From: Leptolyngbya sp. 'hensonii'
Lineage (GTDB): Bacteria > Cyanobacteriota > Cyanobacteriia > GCF-001939115
Assembly: GCF_001939115.1 (NCBI RefSeq)
Contig: NZ_MQTZ01000046.1
Span: 1 to 64,000 of the forward strand
DNA: 64,000 bases
Reading direction: 5' to 3'
This document shows positions 1 to 8,398 of this stretch, one piece after another. Within the stretch, counting starts at the first letter, position 1; each line of letters starts with the position of its first letter. The translations under genes were made by a program, and so were the position numbers. Below the pieces are notes generated by a model, which did no database searches, was not told the origin of the DNA, and worked only from the letters and a program-made list of their open reading frames with translations.

Positions 1-235
1 GATATAGTCGTGGCAGTAGGGCTGAGACTATGTTATGGTTTTCAACTATTCCAATTTGACCCAATTGGTAGGGCTGGATGACGATTCCAAGACGCTGGGG
101 TTCACAGGAAAAGCATCTCAGAAGTTTTCAACTATTCCAATTTGACCCAATTGGTAGGGAATTTGGTAGCGATTGCTATCACAACTTGGGCACTAGGAAG
201 TTTTCAACTATTCCAATTTGACCCAATTGGTAGGG
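1..235 (-). CRISPR. CRISPR array, partial (3 repeats in window)
   Basis: Three identical 36-nt repeats lie at 38-73, 124-159 and 200-235. Each starts GTTTTCAACTATTCC and ends TTGGTAGGG on the + strand. The spacers are 74-123 (50 nt) and 160-199 (40 nt). Bases 1-37 look like another spacer, so the array continues beyond the window. On the minus strand the repeat ends in GTTGAAAAC, the usual 3' end of type III repeats, and cas2/cas1 lie upstream on that strand. The array is therefore read leftwards, with its newest end at 235. The repeat contains CCAATT...AATTGG, which could form a weak stem. Confidence 0.97.
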
Positions 236-434
236 TGTTCGTCTGACAGCCCTTTCCCAGAGGGAGTTCTAGCTTTCAAATCGATACACCTTAAAAATAA
301 CTGATTTCTAAAGCGGTTGGAAGCCTCCATTGATCCAAATTTCGGTGCTCCAAAGCCTTATCTTGCAAGCTATCGACACACCTCAACCGAAAAAAGCAGC
401 TTTCAGCGATCTCGCTTGGTGCGTCGATTGATTC
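236..434 (-). promoter_or_regulatory. CRISPR leader between cas2 and array
   Basis: The 199 bp between the cas2 stop and the first (leader-end) repeat holds no gene. The middle is AT-rich and would contain the array promoter. Two near-identical 12-mers, ATCGATACACCT (280-291) and ATCGACACACCT (372-383), sit 92 bp apart in the same orientation. They are candidates for integration or regulator sites. The leader role is inferred from position. Confidence 0.6.
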
Positions 435-710
435 TTAGACGATATAAACCGAGAGTGGAGGTTGAGGCGGATCGCCCCCAATGACCAACACCTGCTGCAC
501 CGCTTGAGGCGACAGCCAGTAAAAACGCACATTGTCTTCTTCGACTTTTACCCGTCGCTGAACATGATGATACAGTTCCTTCATTTCAGCCTGAGACAAA
601 AAACATTCAAACACACTTTTTTGTACCCGGCGACCATACCCCTCCAGAAACGCAGCCAGCTTTGTGCGCCGTTTATTGTTGGGAATGTCGTAAGTGACCA
701 CTACCAGCAT
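435..710 (-). CDS. cas2: CRISPR-associated endoribonuclease-fold protein Cas2
   Basis: A 91-aa protein of normal Cas2 length. It opens with a hydrophobic beta strand ending in YDI (Asp8), the conserved acidic site of the ferredoxin-like fold, and continues with RRTKLAAFLEGYGRRVQKSVFEC, a family hallmark. Cas2 dimers bridge two Cas1 dimers in the spacer-integration complex. The gene follows RT-cas1 by 90 bp and is the last gene before the leader, so it probably shares the leftward transcript. Start ATG at 710. Confidence 0.95.
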   Translation of the reverse strand: MLVVVTYDIPNNKRRTKLAAFLEGYGRRVQKSVFECFLSQAEMKELYHHVQRRVKVEEDNVRFYWLSPQAVQQVLVIGGDPPQPPLSVYIV

Positions 711-800
711 GAGGAAATGTCTGAAAATTATAAATTGCTTGATGTTGCTCCCTAAATCCCCCCATGCTGGGGGACTTTGATGTCACTTCTTAGCCATCTC

Positions 801-2888
801 TTAGACCGATCTCAAAAACGCCTCATAGGGAATGTCTTTTAGCAATGCTGCTTTATATCGCTGCACCTGAAGATGCATCGCCCGACGATAAGATACGGCT
901 TCCTGTAGGTCAGGATGTTTTACCGATTGGGTAATTGCCTGTTCAAACTTTTGAATAAATAGCCGTCGGGCTGATGCGGCCAGATAAACACCACCTTCTG
1001 ACGTGGGCCACGTAAAATCGGTAGGCTGGAGCGTTTTGCTATTGATCAGCTTTACCACCAGGCTATCCACAATGGGAGAACGAAACTCTTCCATCAAATC
1101 CAACACCAGAGCAGGCATCTTTCGTTCTGTTCCATGCAGATTGCCCACATAGGGATTTAACCCCTCCGCCAAAATCAAACTCATCATGTTGTTAAACAGG
1201 AGGGTATAGCCAAAACTCAACAATGAATTAACCGGATCTTTGGGAGGTCGCCGATTGCGTTCTCGAAAACTAAACCCTGGATTGACCAATAATTGCCCCA
1301 AAGCAGGAAAGTATCGGGCTGCGGTAATGCCCTCATATCCCCGTAATTGCTCCAAAGAGGTCACTGAACTCAACGACTCAATATCTCGCTGAATGCCCTG
1401 AATTGCCTCTGCAACCACTTCTAGCTTCCGTTTGCGATTCAGCCGTAATAGCAATTGCTTTGAGTTCATCAACTTACCCCAGACGATCGCCCTCGCTGTG
1501 CAAATTTGGAAGGGATCTTCTGCCTGACGCAAAAATTGATACCGTTCTGCCGTTAAATCTTCAAATTCGGCACTCCACAAATGCCCCTTATACTCCCCCG
1601 TTTGACTTAAAAAGATGACCGGAATCTGCTGATTTAGACATAGCCCAATCACTGCCGTACTGACCTGCACTTGCCCAAAAATCAAAATCCGCTCCACCTC
1701 TCGAATCGGAACTTCCAGAGAGTCCCCTCTGGGAGGGCTGAGCCGGAATCGTCCCTCTTCCTTGTTCACGCAGGTTCCCTGCTCCACCACATACAAACTC
1801 GACATACCATTACTCCATTCCCGTTCAGGGGACTCAATTTTGACCGACGAATCCGATCTCACCCCATACCCCAACACCACAAATAGCGGTGGTGGAATAG
1901 GCTGTTGTGCTGCTTTCAATGCTTCTACAAGTGCCTGTTGCATCACGGTTTCCCCCGCTTCCCTGCGATCGACATGGATCAATCGCATCTCCGAACCCTG
2001 TCGGGATTCGGGCTTGATCCGTCTGCGTTGGGGAGTGGGTGGCACCACCACGTCGCCCGCAAAGGTATGACCCAAAAATCGAAACCCCTGCTTAAACGTA
2101 GTAATTCCTGTTTTATCGGGGTGCAATTCCAGCCCCATTGCTGTTAGCAAAGAGTTCAGGGCTACCCATGCTTCCTGTAACCGCTCTTGACTGCGAGCCA
2201 GCACCACAAAATCATCTGCATAGCGCACCAACTTCCAGTTCGGTTGCGCCATTGCCTCATCCAGGTCATCCAGATACACATTCGCCAGCATGGGTGAAAT
2301 TGGCGACCCCTGCGGGATTCCTGCCGTGGGCAAAAGAATTCCTTCTGGGGTTAGCTTGCCCGTGGTAATCCAGGCTTCTACCAGATCCACCACCCAAGGC
2401 GGATCCACCCGCTCCTTGAGTTCTGCCAATAACCGGGAATGCTGAATGCGATCGAAGTATTGCACAATGTCTGCTTCCAGCACCCAGGTATAGCCACGAT
2501 CTCGCCAGACCCCCACCTGCTCCACTGCCATTCGATGGGATCGCCCAGGTCGATAGGCAAAACTCATCGGCTCAAACTGGGGTTCCATCAGTGGATACAG
2601 CACCTGCAACAGGGCTTGCTGCACGAGGCGATCGCGGACGGTGGGCACTCCTAATTCGCGCCAACCTCCCGATCGCTTGGGAATCCAGATTTGGCGCAGG
2701 GGCATCGCACGGTAACAGTCTTCTGCGATCGCTCTTCGCAACGTAGAAAGGGCATCTGCCTTAGAAGATCCAAAGTCCGTAATAGTTTCCCCATCCACTC
2801 CGGCACAACCACGGTTACTGGCTACCGCATCCCAGGCTTGCTCAAAGTTGGACAGAGAGAGAAAGCGATCTCGGAGGGATGGCAACAT
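801..2888 (-). CDS. cas1: Reverse transcriptase-Cas1 fusion
   Basis: A 695-aa fusion. Residues about 60-280 are a group II intron-like reverse transcriptase: SFAYRPGRS near 109, motif A with Asp140, IPQGSPISP at 191-199, YADD at 223-226 and FLGHTF near 271. Residues about 365-690 are Cas1 with the likely metal ligands Glu519 (GYEG), His585 (NLHG) and Glu600 (LMEEF). In characterised homologues the RT lets Cas1-Cas2 acquire spacers from RNA. All RT and Cas1 catalytic positions seen here are intact. Unlike some RT-Cas1 proteins there is no N-terminal Cas6 domain. It lies 48 bp after the CARF gene and upstream of cas2, probably in one operon. Confidence 0.95.
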   Translation of the reverse strand: MLPSLRDRFLSLSNFEQAWDAVASNRGCAGVDGETITDFGSSKADALSTLRRAIAEDCYRAMPLRQIWIPKRSGGWRELGVPTVRDRLVQQALLQVLYPLMEPQFEPMSFAYRPGRSHRMAVEQVGVWRDRGYTWVLEADIVQYFDRIQHSRLLAELKERVDPPWVVDLVEAWITTGKLTPEGILLPTAGIPQGSPISPMLANVYLDDLDEAMAQPNWKLVRYADDFVVLARSQERLQEAWVALNSLLTAMGLELHPDKTGITTFKQGFRFLGHTFAGDVVVPPTPQRRRIKPESRQGSEMRLIHVDRREAGETVMQQALVEALKAAQQPIPPPLFVVLGYGVRSDSSVKIESPEREWSNGMSSLYVVEQGTCVNKEEGRFRLSPPRGDSLEVPIREVERILIFGQVQVSTAVIGLCLNQQIPVIFLSQTGEYKGHLWSAEFEDLTAERYQFLRQAEDPFQICTARAIVWGKLMNSKQLLLRLNRKRKLEVVAEAIQGIQRDIESLSSVTSLEQLRGYEGITAARYFPALGQLLVNPGFSFRERNRRPPKDPVNSLLSFGYTLLFNNMMSLILAEGLNPYVGNLHGTERKMPALVLDLMEEFRSPIVDSLVVKLINSKTLQPTDFTWPTSEGGVYLAASARRLFIQKFEQAITQSVKHPDLQEAVSYRRAMHLQVQRYKAALLKDIPYEAFLRSV

Positions 2889-2936
2889 AGCTATCCAAGC
2901 TCTGGAGTGGGCGGAACAGCGATCCGGCGAGGGAGT

Positions 2937-3782
2937 CTATCGTCGATTTCGTACAGGCCGTAACCGATAGGACACCTGCACCGCCATAATCTGTCCCGGA
3001 TTCACCTGGCTAAGGTATTGCAAGGGCCGTTCGGGTCGTGTGCAAGCCAGCAGCATTCCCGCTGTCATTCCCTTGGTTGCTCCCGTGTAGTCCGCAATCA
3101 CCTCCGACTCCACCAGACCCAGACCTTCTGCATCGGCATAAATGGCATTCACCAATTGTTGAATGTAATTGGGGTCATCCATCAACGCATCTGGCACTAC
3201 TAGGCTCAACATCTCCCCCGGCATTTCCGGATTCTCTACCCCATAGGCTCCGTAGTGCAGCCGCAAAGTTTGGGTGATTCCCTCAGCCGTCAACCGCTCT
3301 GCCAGCTCCGTTGCATAGGGCAAGGATTTTTCCGTACAAATCATCCAGCAATCCTGCACATGGGGCACTTGTCCCTGGTTCCAGTGGAACCTGAGTGCCT
3401 CCTCAGCAGGAGAATGGGGTTTCGGACTCATCGCTACAATCAACCCTGGATAGGTGCGTTTCAGGGGCACAACGTTCGCCTGGGGCACTTCCACGGCTGC
3501 AAACAGGGGCGATCGCCCCAACTGACTCATCAGCCAGCGAGACAGGTCTGTCCCATAGGTTAACCCTAGCAAGAACAGCAGCAACCCCCCCGTCAACGCT
3601 CCCCGAAACCAGGCTTGTTGAATCCCCCAATGGGTTTCTATCCAGGTTCCCAGCCAATCCCAAACGAGATAAGACACCCCATCCGACACAACGGTAAACA
3701 GCAGGGTTCCTACCAGAAAGAATGCCAAAAAATTCTTGGTGGGATCGGCGATCGCCCGAACTACCCAACTTGGTTTTGTCAT
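2937..3782 (-). CDS. Two-helix membrane protein with CARF-like domain (TM-CARF)
   Basis: A 281-aa protein with no signal peptide. Two hydrophobic helices lie at about residues 18-38 and 60-77. A cytoplasmic Rossmann-like domain follows at about 112-270. It has a first strand ending in AMSPK (117-121), a strand WMICTEKS (146-153), and DYTGATKGMTAG (231-242), which resembles the Asp-x-Thr-Gly-x-Thr-Lys motif of CARF ligand sites. CARF domains bind cyclic oligoadenylate made by Cas10. No HEPN (RxxxxH) or other nuclease motif is visible, so the membrane part is the likely effector. It is the first gene of the leftward CRISPR adaptation operon. The CARF assignment rests on motif reading and was not searched. 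Confidence 0.72.
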   Translation of the reverse strand: MTKPSWVVRAIADPTKNFLAFFLVGTLLFTVVSDGVSYLVWDWLGTWIETHWGIQQAWFRGALTGGLLLFLLGLTYGTDLSRWLMSQLGRSPLFAAVEVPQANVVPLKRTYPGLIVAMSPKPHSPAEEALRFHWNQGQVPHVQDCWMICTEKSLPYATELAERLTAEGITQTLRLHYGAYGVENPEMPGEMLSLVVPDALMDDPNYIQQLVNAIYADAEGLGLVESEVIADYTGATKGMTAGMLLACTRPERPLQYLSQVNPGQIMAVQVSYRLRPVRNRR

Positions 3783-4186
3783 ATAGTCTTCTCCTCTTCG
3801 TTACGTTGTCCCCGGCTGTCTCTGTCCCTCTTACCAAGGGAACTACAAGAGGGTGGCTGGTTAATTGCACCCAGTTACTGGATTGAGTGGACAGTAATAT
3901 TTTTCAGTAATGACAAAGAATTGCTTAAATCTAGCCTGCTTTGGCTGATTCGCAACTACGGTAATAGCACGGTAAGCTTAAACTGTTGGCTTGATCACGA
4001 GACAGTTCAAGCGTTTTAGAGACGTTTGAGCTACCAAATTAGATTTGCCGTGCTAGTAGAGTGAGCTAAACCCAATCGTGTAATCCTAGTGGTTTGCGAT
4101 TCTATATTAAATTGCATTTGGAAGCCCCCCCTTCCAGAAGGCTGCTACAGTAGCTCCGTCACGCTTATACTGTTTCTTCCTCAGCC
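3783..4186. promoter_or_regulatory. Divergent control region between TM-CARF/cas1 and cas10 operons
   Basis: This 404-bp gap separates two divergent CRISPR operons and must carry both promoters. An 11-bp inverted repeat with one mismatch lies at 3976-3986 and 4002-4012 (GCTTAAACTGT / ACAGTTCAAGC, 15-bp loop holding a TGATCA palindrome). It could be an operator or a hairpin. Possible -10 boxes for cas10 are TATATT (4103-4108) and TATACT (4166-4171), without convincing -35 partners. Confidence 0.45.
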
Positions 4187-5977
4187 ATGACCCCACCTGT
4201 CTATACGGCTATCACCTTCGCCCCCGTGCAGGGGTTCATCGAAAAATCCCGCAAGCTCAAAGACCTGTATGGTAGTTCCTTTATCCTGTCCTACCTGTCC
4301 GATCGCCTGTGCAAAGCTGCTCAACACCACCTTGTTGGAACGGAGCGATTTGAACGTCATCTTGCCGGAACGGAACGGCTCGTATGGCCTGAAGATCCCG
4401 TTGTTTCTCCAGCCCTGATTGATGTTGCTCAGGGAACCCCTAACCAGATTCTCATTCGAGGTGAGTTTCCCTACTCAGAAGCCCACGATGCCTTCTCCTC
4501 CGCCTGGACGTGCATTGTTGAAACCTGTCGCCGCTGGATTGAAACCGAGATTCCCCACACCCGAGGCGGAGATCGCTGGGAATACGAATATTGGCATCGC
4601 TCCTGGCAAGCCTGGGCAAACCATGCCTGGGAATTCTTTTGGGCAACGGGAGCCAGCTCCGACGACGCAAAAGCCGCATTGAACGATCGCAAATTTTCCC
4701 GCGCCTGGGTTGGGATTAACTGGACGGGTGAAAGCTCCTCGCTTTCAGGGATTGACAGTCGGGCATGGCCTCACCCGGGCAAGCACAGGCCCTACAGTCG
4801 TCCCCAGCGCGAAGAAGATGCAGAAGTGCGCGCCTTCTACGGTCAGCTTAGTGACCTGTTGGGAAAGGCAACCATTACCCCGCGTGAATTCCTCAGTATT
4901 CCAGAACTGGTGAAGCGTTTGATCACCGTCCGGGAAGTAGTGGACTTCCAGATTGGGAACATAGAGATCCCCCTGTCATTTCGGGATTTGAATCGCCTTT
5001 CAAACAAAACCGATGATGCGGTCAATCAGGAGGACGAAAACGCCAATCGAGAAGAGAATAAGCGATGGACAGGCTGGTTTCAAGGAGATGGCGATCGGGC
5101 AGGTGACTATCTGCGCGACAAAGAGGATGATGAATTACATCAATTCAGCCAGGATATGCGAATGTGGGGGCGCGACCTGTGGAAACACCTTCCGAAACAA
5201 ACCTTTACCACCCCGCAACAGAAGAAGTTAGACAAGGACGGACGCATTATTTACGCCGGAGGAGACGATTTTTTAGGGGTACTCTACCGGAATCATCCCT
5301 ATCCAGAAATAACCCCGCTGGAATGCTTGCAATGGTTTGAACGCTTCAAATCCACCATCTGGAAAGAGACTAAACATCCCATCACCGTCAGCGTTGGTTT
5401 TGTTTGGGCAGCCCCTAACGTTCCCCAACGCGATGTGTTGCAACACTGTCGTGAAGCCGAACAAGCTGCCAAACGCGCCGGACGCGATCGCATCGCCTTT
5501 CGCATCCTGTTTAACAGTGGCAACTATCTGGAATGGGTCTGCCCCTGGTGGCTCCTGGAAGGCGACTTTTCCCAGCTTCCCACCCCACCCGACTCCACTC
5601 CCCAGGCAGGGCTGCTGGCTTCCTACTGCGATCGTCGGGGCATTCAGGGACATGAAAACAGTCCCAACTGGACTCACATTTACACCGATGTTGCCACCCT
5701 GGAAGCTCGCCACGCCTTTCAATCCACAACCGTTGCCCTGGGACTGATCGAAATCTATTTTGGCAAAGCCTATCGCCAACTGATAGAAAACCCGGAAATT
5801 TGGTGGAATCGCGATGGAGAGAAAAAGCAGCGAGAGTTCAGCGGCATTTTGGGCGATCGGGCTTCCTTCAAAAAGGGCGATCGGATCGAACCCACTTTTA
5901 ACGAATGGGTGATTAATCTCGCCAAAGTTGGCTTTCACCTGACCCAATCCCTCAACGAAGTCACCCAAGCCGCCTGA
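4187..5977 (+). CDS. cas10: Cas10 (Cmr2), HD-less, GGDD palm intact
   Basis: Large subunit of the type III-B effector, 596 aa. It begins directly with the first palm region (FAPVQGFIEKSRKLKDLYGSS, typical of Cmr2) with no preceding HD nuclease domain, so the DNA-cutting activity found in many Cas10 proteins is not expected. A second palm carries GDGDRAGDYL (about residues 302-311) and the cyclase motif GGDD at 358-361, so cyclic oligoadenylate synthesis from ATP should be possible on target RNA binding. It is first in the rightward operon, 3 bp before cmr3. The intact cyclase and the CARF protein across the divergent promoter suggest a signalling pair. Confidence 0.93.
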   Translation: MTPPVYTAITFAPVQGFIEKSRKLKDLYGSSFILSYLSDRLCKAAQHHLVGTERFERHLAGTERLVWPEDPVVSPALIDVAQGTPNQILIRGEFPYSEAHDAFSSAWTCIVETCRRWIETEIPHTRGGDRWEYEYWHRSWQAWANHAWEFFWATGASSDDAKAALNDRKFSRAWVGINWTGESSSLSGIDSRAWPHPGKHRPYSRPQREEDAEVRAFYGQLSDLLGKATITPREFLSIPELVKRLITVREVVDFQIGNIEIPLSFRDLNRLSNKTDDAVNQEDENANREENKRWTGWFQGDGDRAGDYLRDKEDDELHQFSQDMRMWGRDLWKHLPKQTFTTPQQKKLDKDGRIIYAGGDDFLGVLYRNHPYPEITPLECLQWFERFKSTIWKETKHPITVSVGFVWAAPNVPQRDVLQHCREAEQAAKRAGRDRIAFRILFNSGNYLEWVCPWWLLEGDFSQLPTPPDSTPQAGLLASYCDRRGIQGHENSPNWTHIYTDVATLEARHAFQSTTVALGLIEIYFGKAYRQLIENPEIWWNRDGEKKQREFSGILGDRASFKKGDRIEPTFNEWVINLAKVGFHLTQSLNEVTQAA

Positions 5978-5980
5978 ACC

Positions 5981-7096
5981 ATGACTGCCAACTCAAACCC
6001 TCCCTTTCACTACCTGATTGCGATCCATCCCCTCGGGCTCCTGTATGGCAGCGCTGGACCTTTCCTCTCCCCCGAAAATCTGGTCGGACGGGCGGGGAAC
6101 AGTTTTCCTCCCAGTGCTGCCACCCTATCGGGTATCTTCGCCGCCCATTACGGCAATGATAAAGTCCAGGATCTCCAACTGGCGGGTCCCTTCTGGTCCC
6201 AGACAGATACCCTGGACAGCAATAATGATGATCAAGATTTTTTCGTTCCCACTCCGTTCATTTATCTGGTGGAAAAGGGGGAAGCGACGATCGCCCAAAC
6301 GCTCTCCTGGCAACCCCAAGTCGATAACCCAGAGCAATGGGGATGGCGCAATCAAAACGGTGAACTCCCCATCGGCAAGTTCGATTCCCAAACCTGGCTC
6401 TCCCTCCGTCAGTGGGACAATCCCCAATCCATCCAACGGGCACCCTGGAAATTTCTGCCCCACCTGCATCCCCGGTTGGAACTAGATCAACGGCGAGTTG
6501 CGGCTCCTCGTAGGGATGTGCCAGATGATGAACCCAATACCCAGGGCAGCCTGTTCCTGGAAAATGCGGTGCAATTGCCGTCGGATGTTTGCCTGGTGTA
6601 TCTGTCGAATCAGGCTTTGCAGGATGGCTGGTATCGCTTTGGGGGGGAGGGTCACATCGTTGAAGTGACCTGTCATGAGTTAGGGAAATTCGTCAGCGAT
6701 CGCCTAGTTCCCCCCTCCCTGGGCTGTGCCTTTGCCCTGATTACTCCGGGGGTGTGGGGTTCCAATCGCTTTTCTTTGCGTTATCCCGATGTCTGGCGAT
6801 CGGAACTCTACCACGATGCCCAAACTGGACAGGAATCGATCCTGACCGGGAAACCCATTCCCTGCCGCTATCGCATGGGAGGCAAAGGTGCAGTCAAACG
6901 CCTTTCACGAGGGCGCTACGCTGTCCCTGCTGGCACCGTTTACGTCATGCGTGGCCCTCAGCCTCCCTGGCACCAGTGGACATCCCACTGGACTACCGAC
7001 CTGTTTCCGAAAGAAGGCCCGCACCTGAATCGCTGGGGCTGCGGGCTGGCCCTTCCCCTTCCTGCTACCCTATCACTCCAGGCGCAGGCTGCCTGA
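5981..7096 (+). CDS. cmr3: Type III-B effector subunit Cmr3
   Basis: A 371-aa RAMP-family protein (Cas5-like). Its N-terminus, IHPLGLLYGSAGPF followed by FPPSAATLSGIFAA, matches the Cmr3 pattern of an early substrate-facing strand and a glycine turn. In Cmr complexes Cmr3 contacts Cas10 and the 5' tag of the crRNA. The gene starts 3 bp after cas10, indicating translational coupling, and is followed after 52 bp by cmr4. A G-rich loop typical of RAMPs (RMGGKGAVKRLSRGRY) lies near residues 298-313. Confidence 0.88.
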   Translation: MTANSNPPFHYLIAIHPLGLLYGSAGPFLSPENLVGRAGNSFPPSAATLSGIFAAHYGNDKVQDLQLAGPFWSQTDTLDSNNDDQDFFVPTPFIYLVEKGEATIAQTLSWQPQVDNPEQWGWRNQNGELPIGKFDSQTWLSLRQWDNPQSIQRAPWKFLPHLHPRLELDQRRVAAPRRDVPDDEPNTQGSLFLENAVQLPSDVCLVYLSNQALQDGWYRFGGEGHIVEVTCHELGKFVSDRLVPPSLGCAFALITPGVWGSNRFSLRYPDVWRSELYHDAQTGQESILTGKPIPCRYRMGGKGAVKRLSRGRYAVPAGTVYVMRGPQPPWHQWTSHWTTDLFPKEGPHLNRWGCGLALPLPATLSLQAQAA

Positions 7097-7148
7097 ATTG
7101 TTGCTTTTTCGGTTTTATCCAATCAACTTCTAGTTTATTCAATCGACT

Positions 7149-7976
7149 ATGTATCAAAAAGCCTACGGTATCATCGAAACCCTGGCTCCCCTTCATGTGG
7201 GAGCAACTGCTGGAGAGGAAAGCGGTAATTTGAATCTGATTTTTCGAGATCAGTTTACGCAAACCGGAATTATTCCTGGAAGTTCCATTCGAGGACGGTT
7301 TCGTTCTGAGATGCGGCGTGACTTGAAGGGAAGTGAAAACGAATGGTATGGCGCTCCAGCAGAGACAGGAGAATCAGACTCAACAACAGAATCGATCGTG
7401 AAATTTGAGTATGCTTCTTTGTTGTGGCTACCCGTTTTTTGTCCTGGACAACCTGTTGTATGGGTTAGTTCTCCAAAACTGTTGAAACGCTATCAACGCA
7501 TTGTGGGGGGTGAACTTAAAGATGCCAAAATTCCTACAAAGTACACAGGATCTTCAGCACTGAAACCGCTCAATGTAGAAGGCAAAAAGAAACTTTTCTT
7601 TAACTTTGGTTTTCTGGAATTGAAAGAAACCACCAATTTGAAAGCATGGTTCCCCAGTGGTGAAGAATTACCTGCGGTCATTGTTGGCGATGATGAGATT
7701 GGCATGATTCACGATATGGCGCTATATCGTCAAAGTCGGGTACGCCTGAAGGATGATGAAAAGCGGGTAGACGGGGGCGGGTTCTTCAACACTGAAGCAC
7801 TGCCGGAGGGAACGATCATGGTTTTCCCGATCGCCATTCGAGAGACTGATTCTAAAACCCCTTGGAAGCCCTTCGGAGAGAAGAAACAGAGTGGCGAAAT
7901 TTACCTGGGTGGATTGGAGTCGATCGGGTTTGGTAATTGTCAAATTACGATAAAAGGTGAAGGAGTAGCCGCATGA
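7149..7976 (+). CDS. cmr4: Type III-B backbone subunit Cmr4 (Cas7) with Asp-to-Asn at the catalytic site
   Basis: A 275-aa RAMP protein that would polymerise along the crRNA. The N-terminus has LAPLHVGATAGEESG and then GIIPGSSIRGRFR, the Cas7-type glycine/serine loop. In Cmr4 and Csm3 the Asp that cuts target RNA sits in a pattern like G-x-x-D-x-x-x-x-R-D. Here the matching residue is Asn29 (GNLNLIFRD), so RNA slicing may be lost or taken over by nearby Asp34. The end of the gene overlaps the next by 4 bp (ATGA). The identity as a Cas7-type subunit is firm; the loss of catalysis is inference. Confidence 0.87.
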   Translation: MYQKAYGIIETLAPLHVGATAGEESGNLNLIFRDQFTQTGIIPGSSIRGRFRSEMRRDLKGSENEWYGAPAETGESDSTTESIVKFEYASLLWLPVFCPGQPVVWVSSPKLLKRYQRIVGGELKDAKIPTKYTGSSALKPLNVEGKKKLFFNFGFLELKETTNLKAWFPSGEELPAVIVGDDEIGMIHDMALYRQSRVRLKDDEKRVDGGGFFNTEALPEGTIMVFPIAIRETDSKTPWKPFGEKKQSGEIYLGGLESIGFGNCQITIKGEGVAA

Positions 7977-8377
7977 CCTGGAAGCTATACGAGATCGATC
8001 GCACAGCCCATGATCTGGTCCTGGAATTTCGAGATCGGGAGGTGTTGGGTGAAAGCCACAAAATGCGGGCTACTATCGCCTATGGACTGGAGCGTTTCTG
8101 GGGTGAGCATCTGAGACTCTCTCAAAAAGAAAAAGAGCGAGACAAGTCTGACTTTTGGAAAGCAACTTGGGATGCTCTCTGCAAGGTTATGAAAGATGCA
8201 GGAATTACAGTCCCCAATGATTCTGTCAATCCTCGTAATACTTCAGAGATTAAATCGATGGCAGCTAAATTATGGGATGAGCGAGTTCTGACGATTGAAC
8301 AGCGAAAAGTCGCTCTGGCTGTGTTGATAGAAATTTGTGACAGTCTCGTTTGGTGGACACAACGGTACAAAAAATAG
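7973..8377 (+). CDS. Small protein at the Cmr5 position of the cmr operon
   Basis: A 134-aa, charged, mostly helical-looking protein with no membrane segment. Its ATG overlaps the cmr4 stop by 4 bp and the double-RAMP gene follows after 21 bp, so it is co-translated within the effector operon. The size, helical character and position fit the small subunit Cmr5 (Cas11), which lines the target strand. No diagnostic Cmr5 motif was recognised, so the name rests on context. Confidence 0.6.
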   Translation: MTWKLYEIDRTAHDLVLEFRDREVLGESHKMRATIAYGLERFWGEHLRLSQKEKERDKSDFWKATWDALCKVMKDAGITVPNDSVNPRNTSEIKSMAAKLWDERVLTIEQRKVALAVLIEICDSLVWWTQRYKK

Positions 8378-8398
8378 AATTTTAGGAGAGTTAGTATC

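Noticed and set aside
801-2888. Group II intron because of the intron-type reverse transcriptase
   Set aside because: The RT is fused in frame to a full Cas1. No intron RNA domain V or maturase/endonuclease domains are near.
2937-3782. Csm6/Csx1-type ribonuclease
   Set aside because: No RxxxxH HEPN motif is found, and the protein begins with two membrane helices.
5273-5968. 231-codon frame opposite cas10
   Set aside because: It lies fully within cas10, which has the GGDD and palm motifs. No ribosome site or homologous domain was seen.
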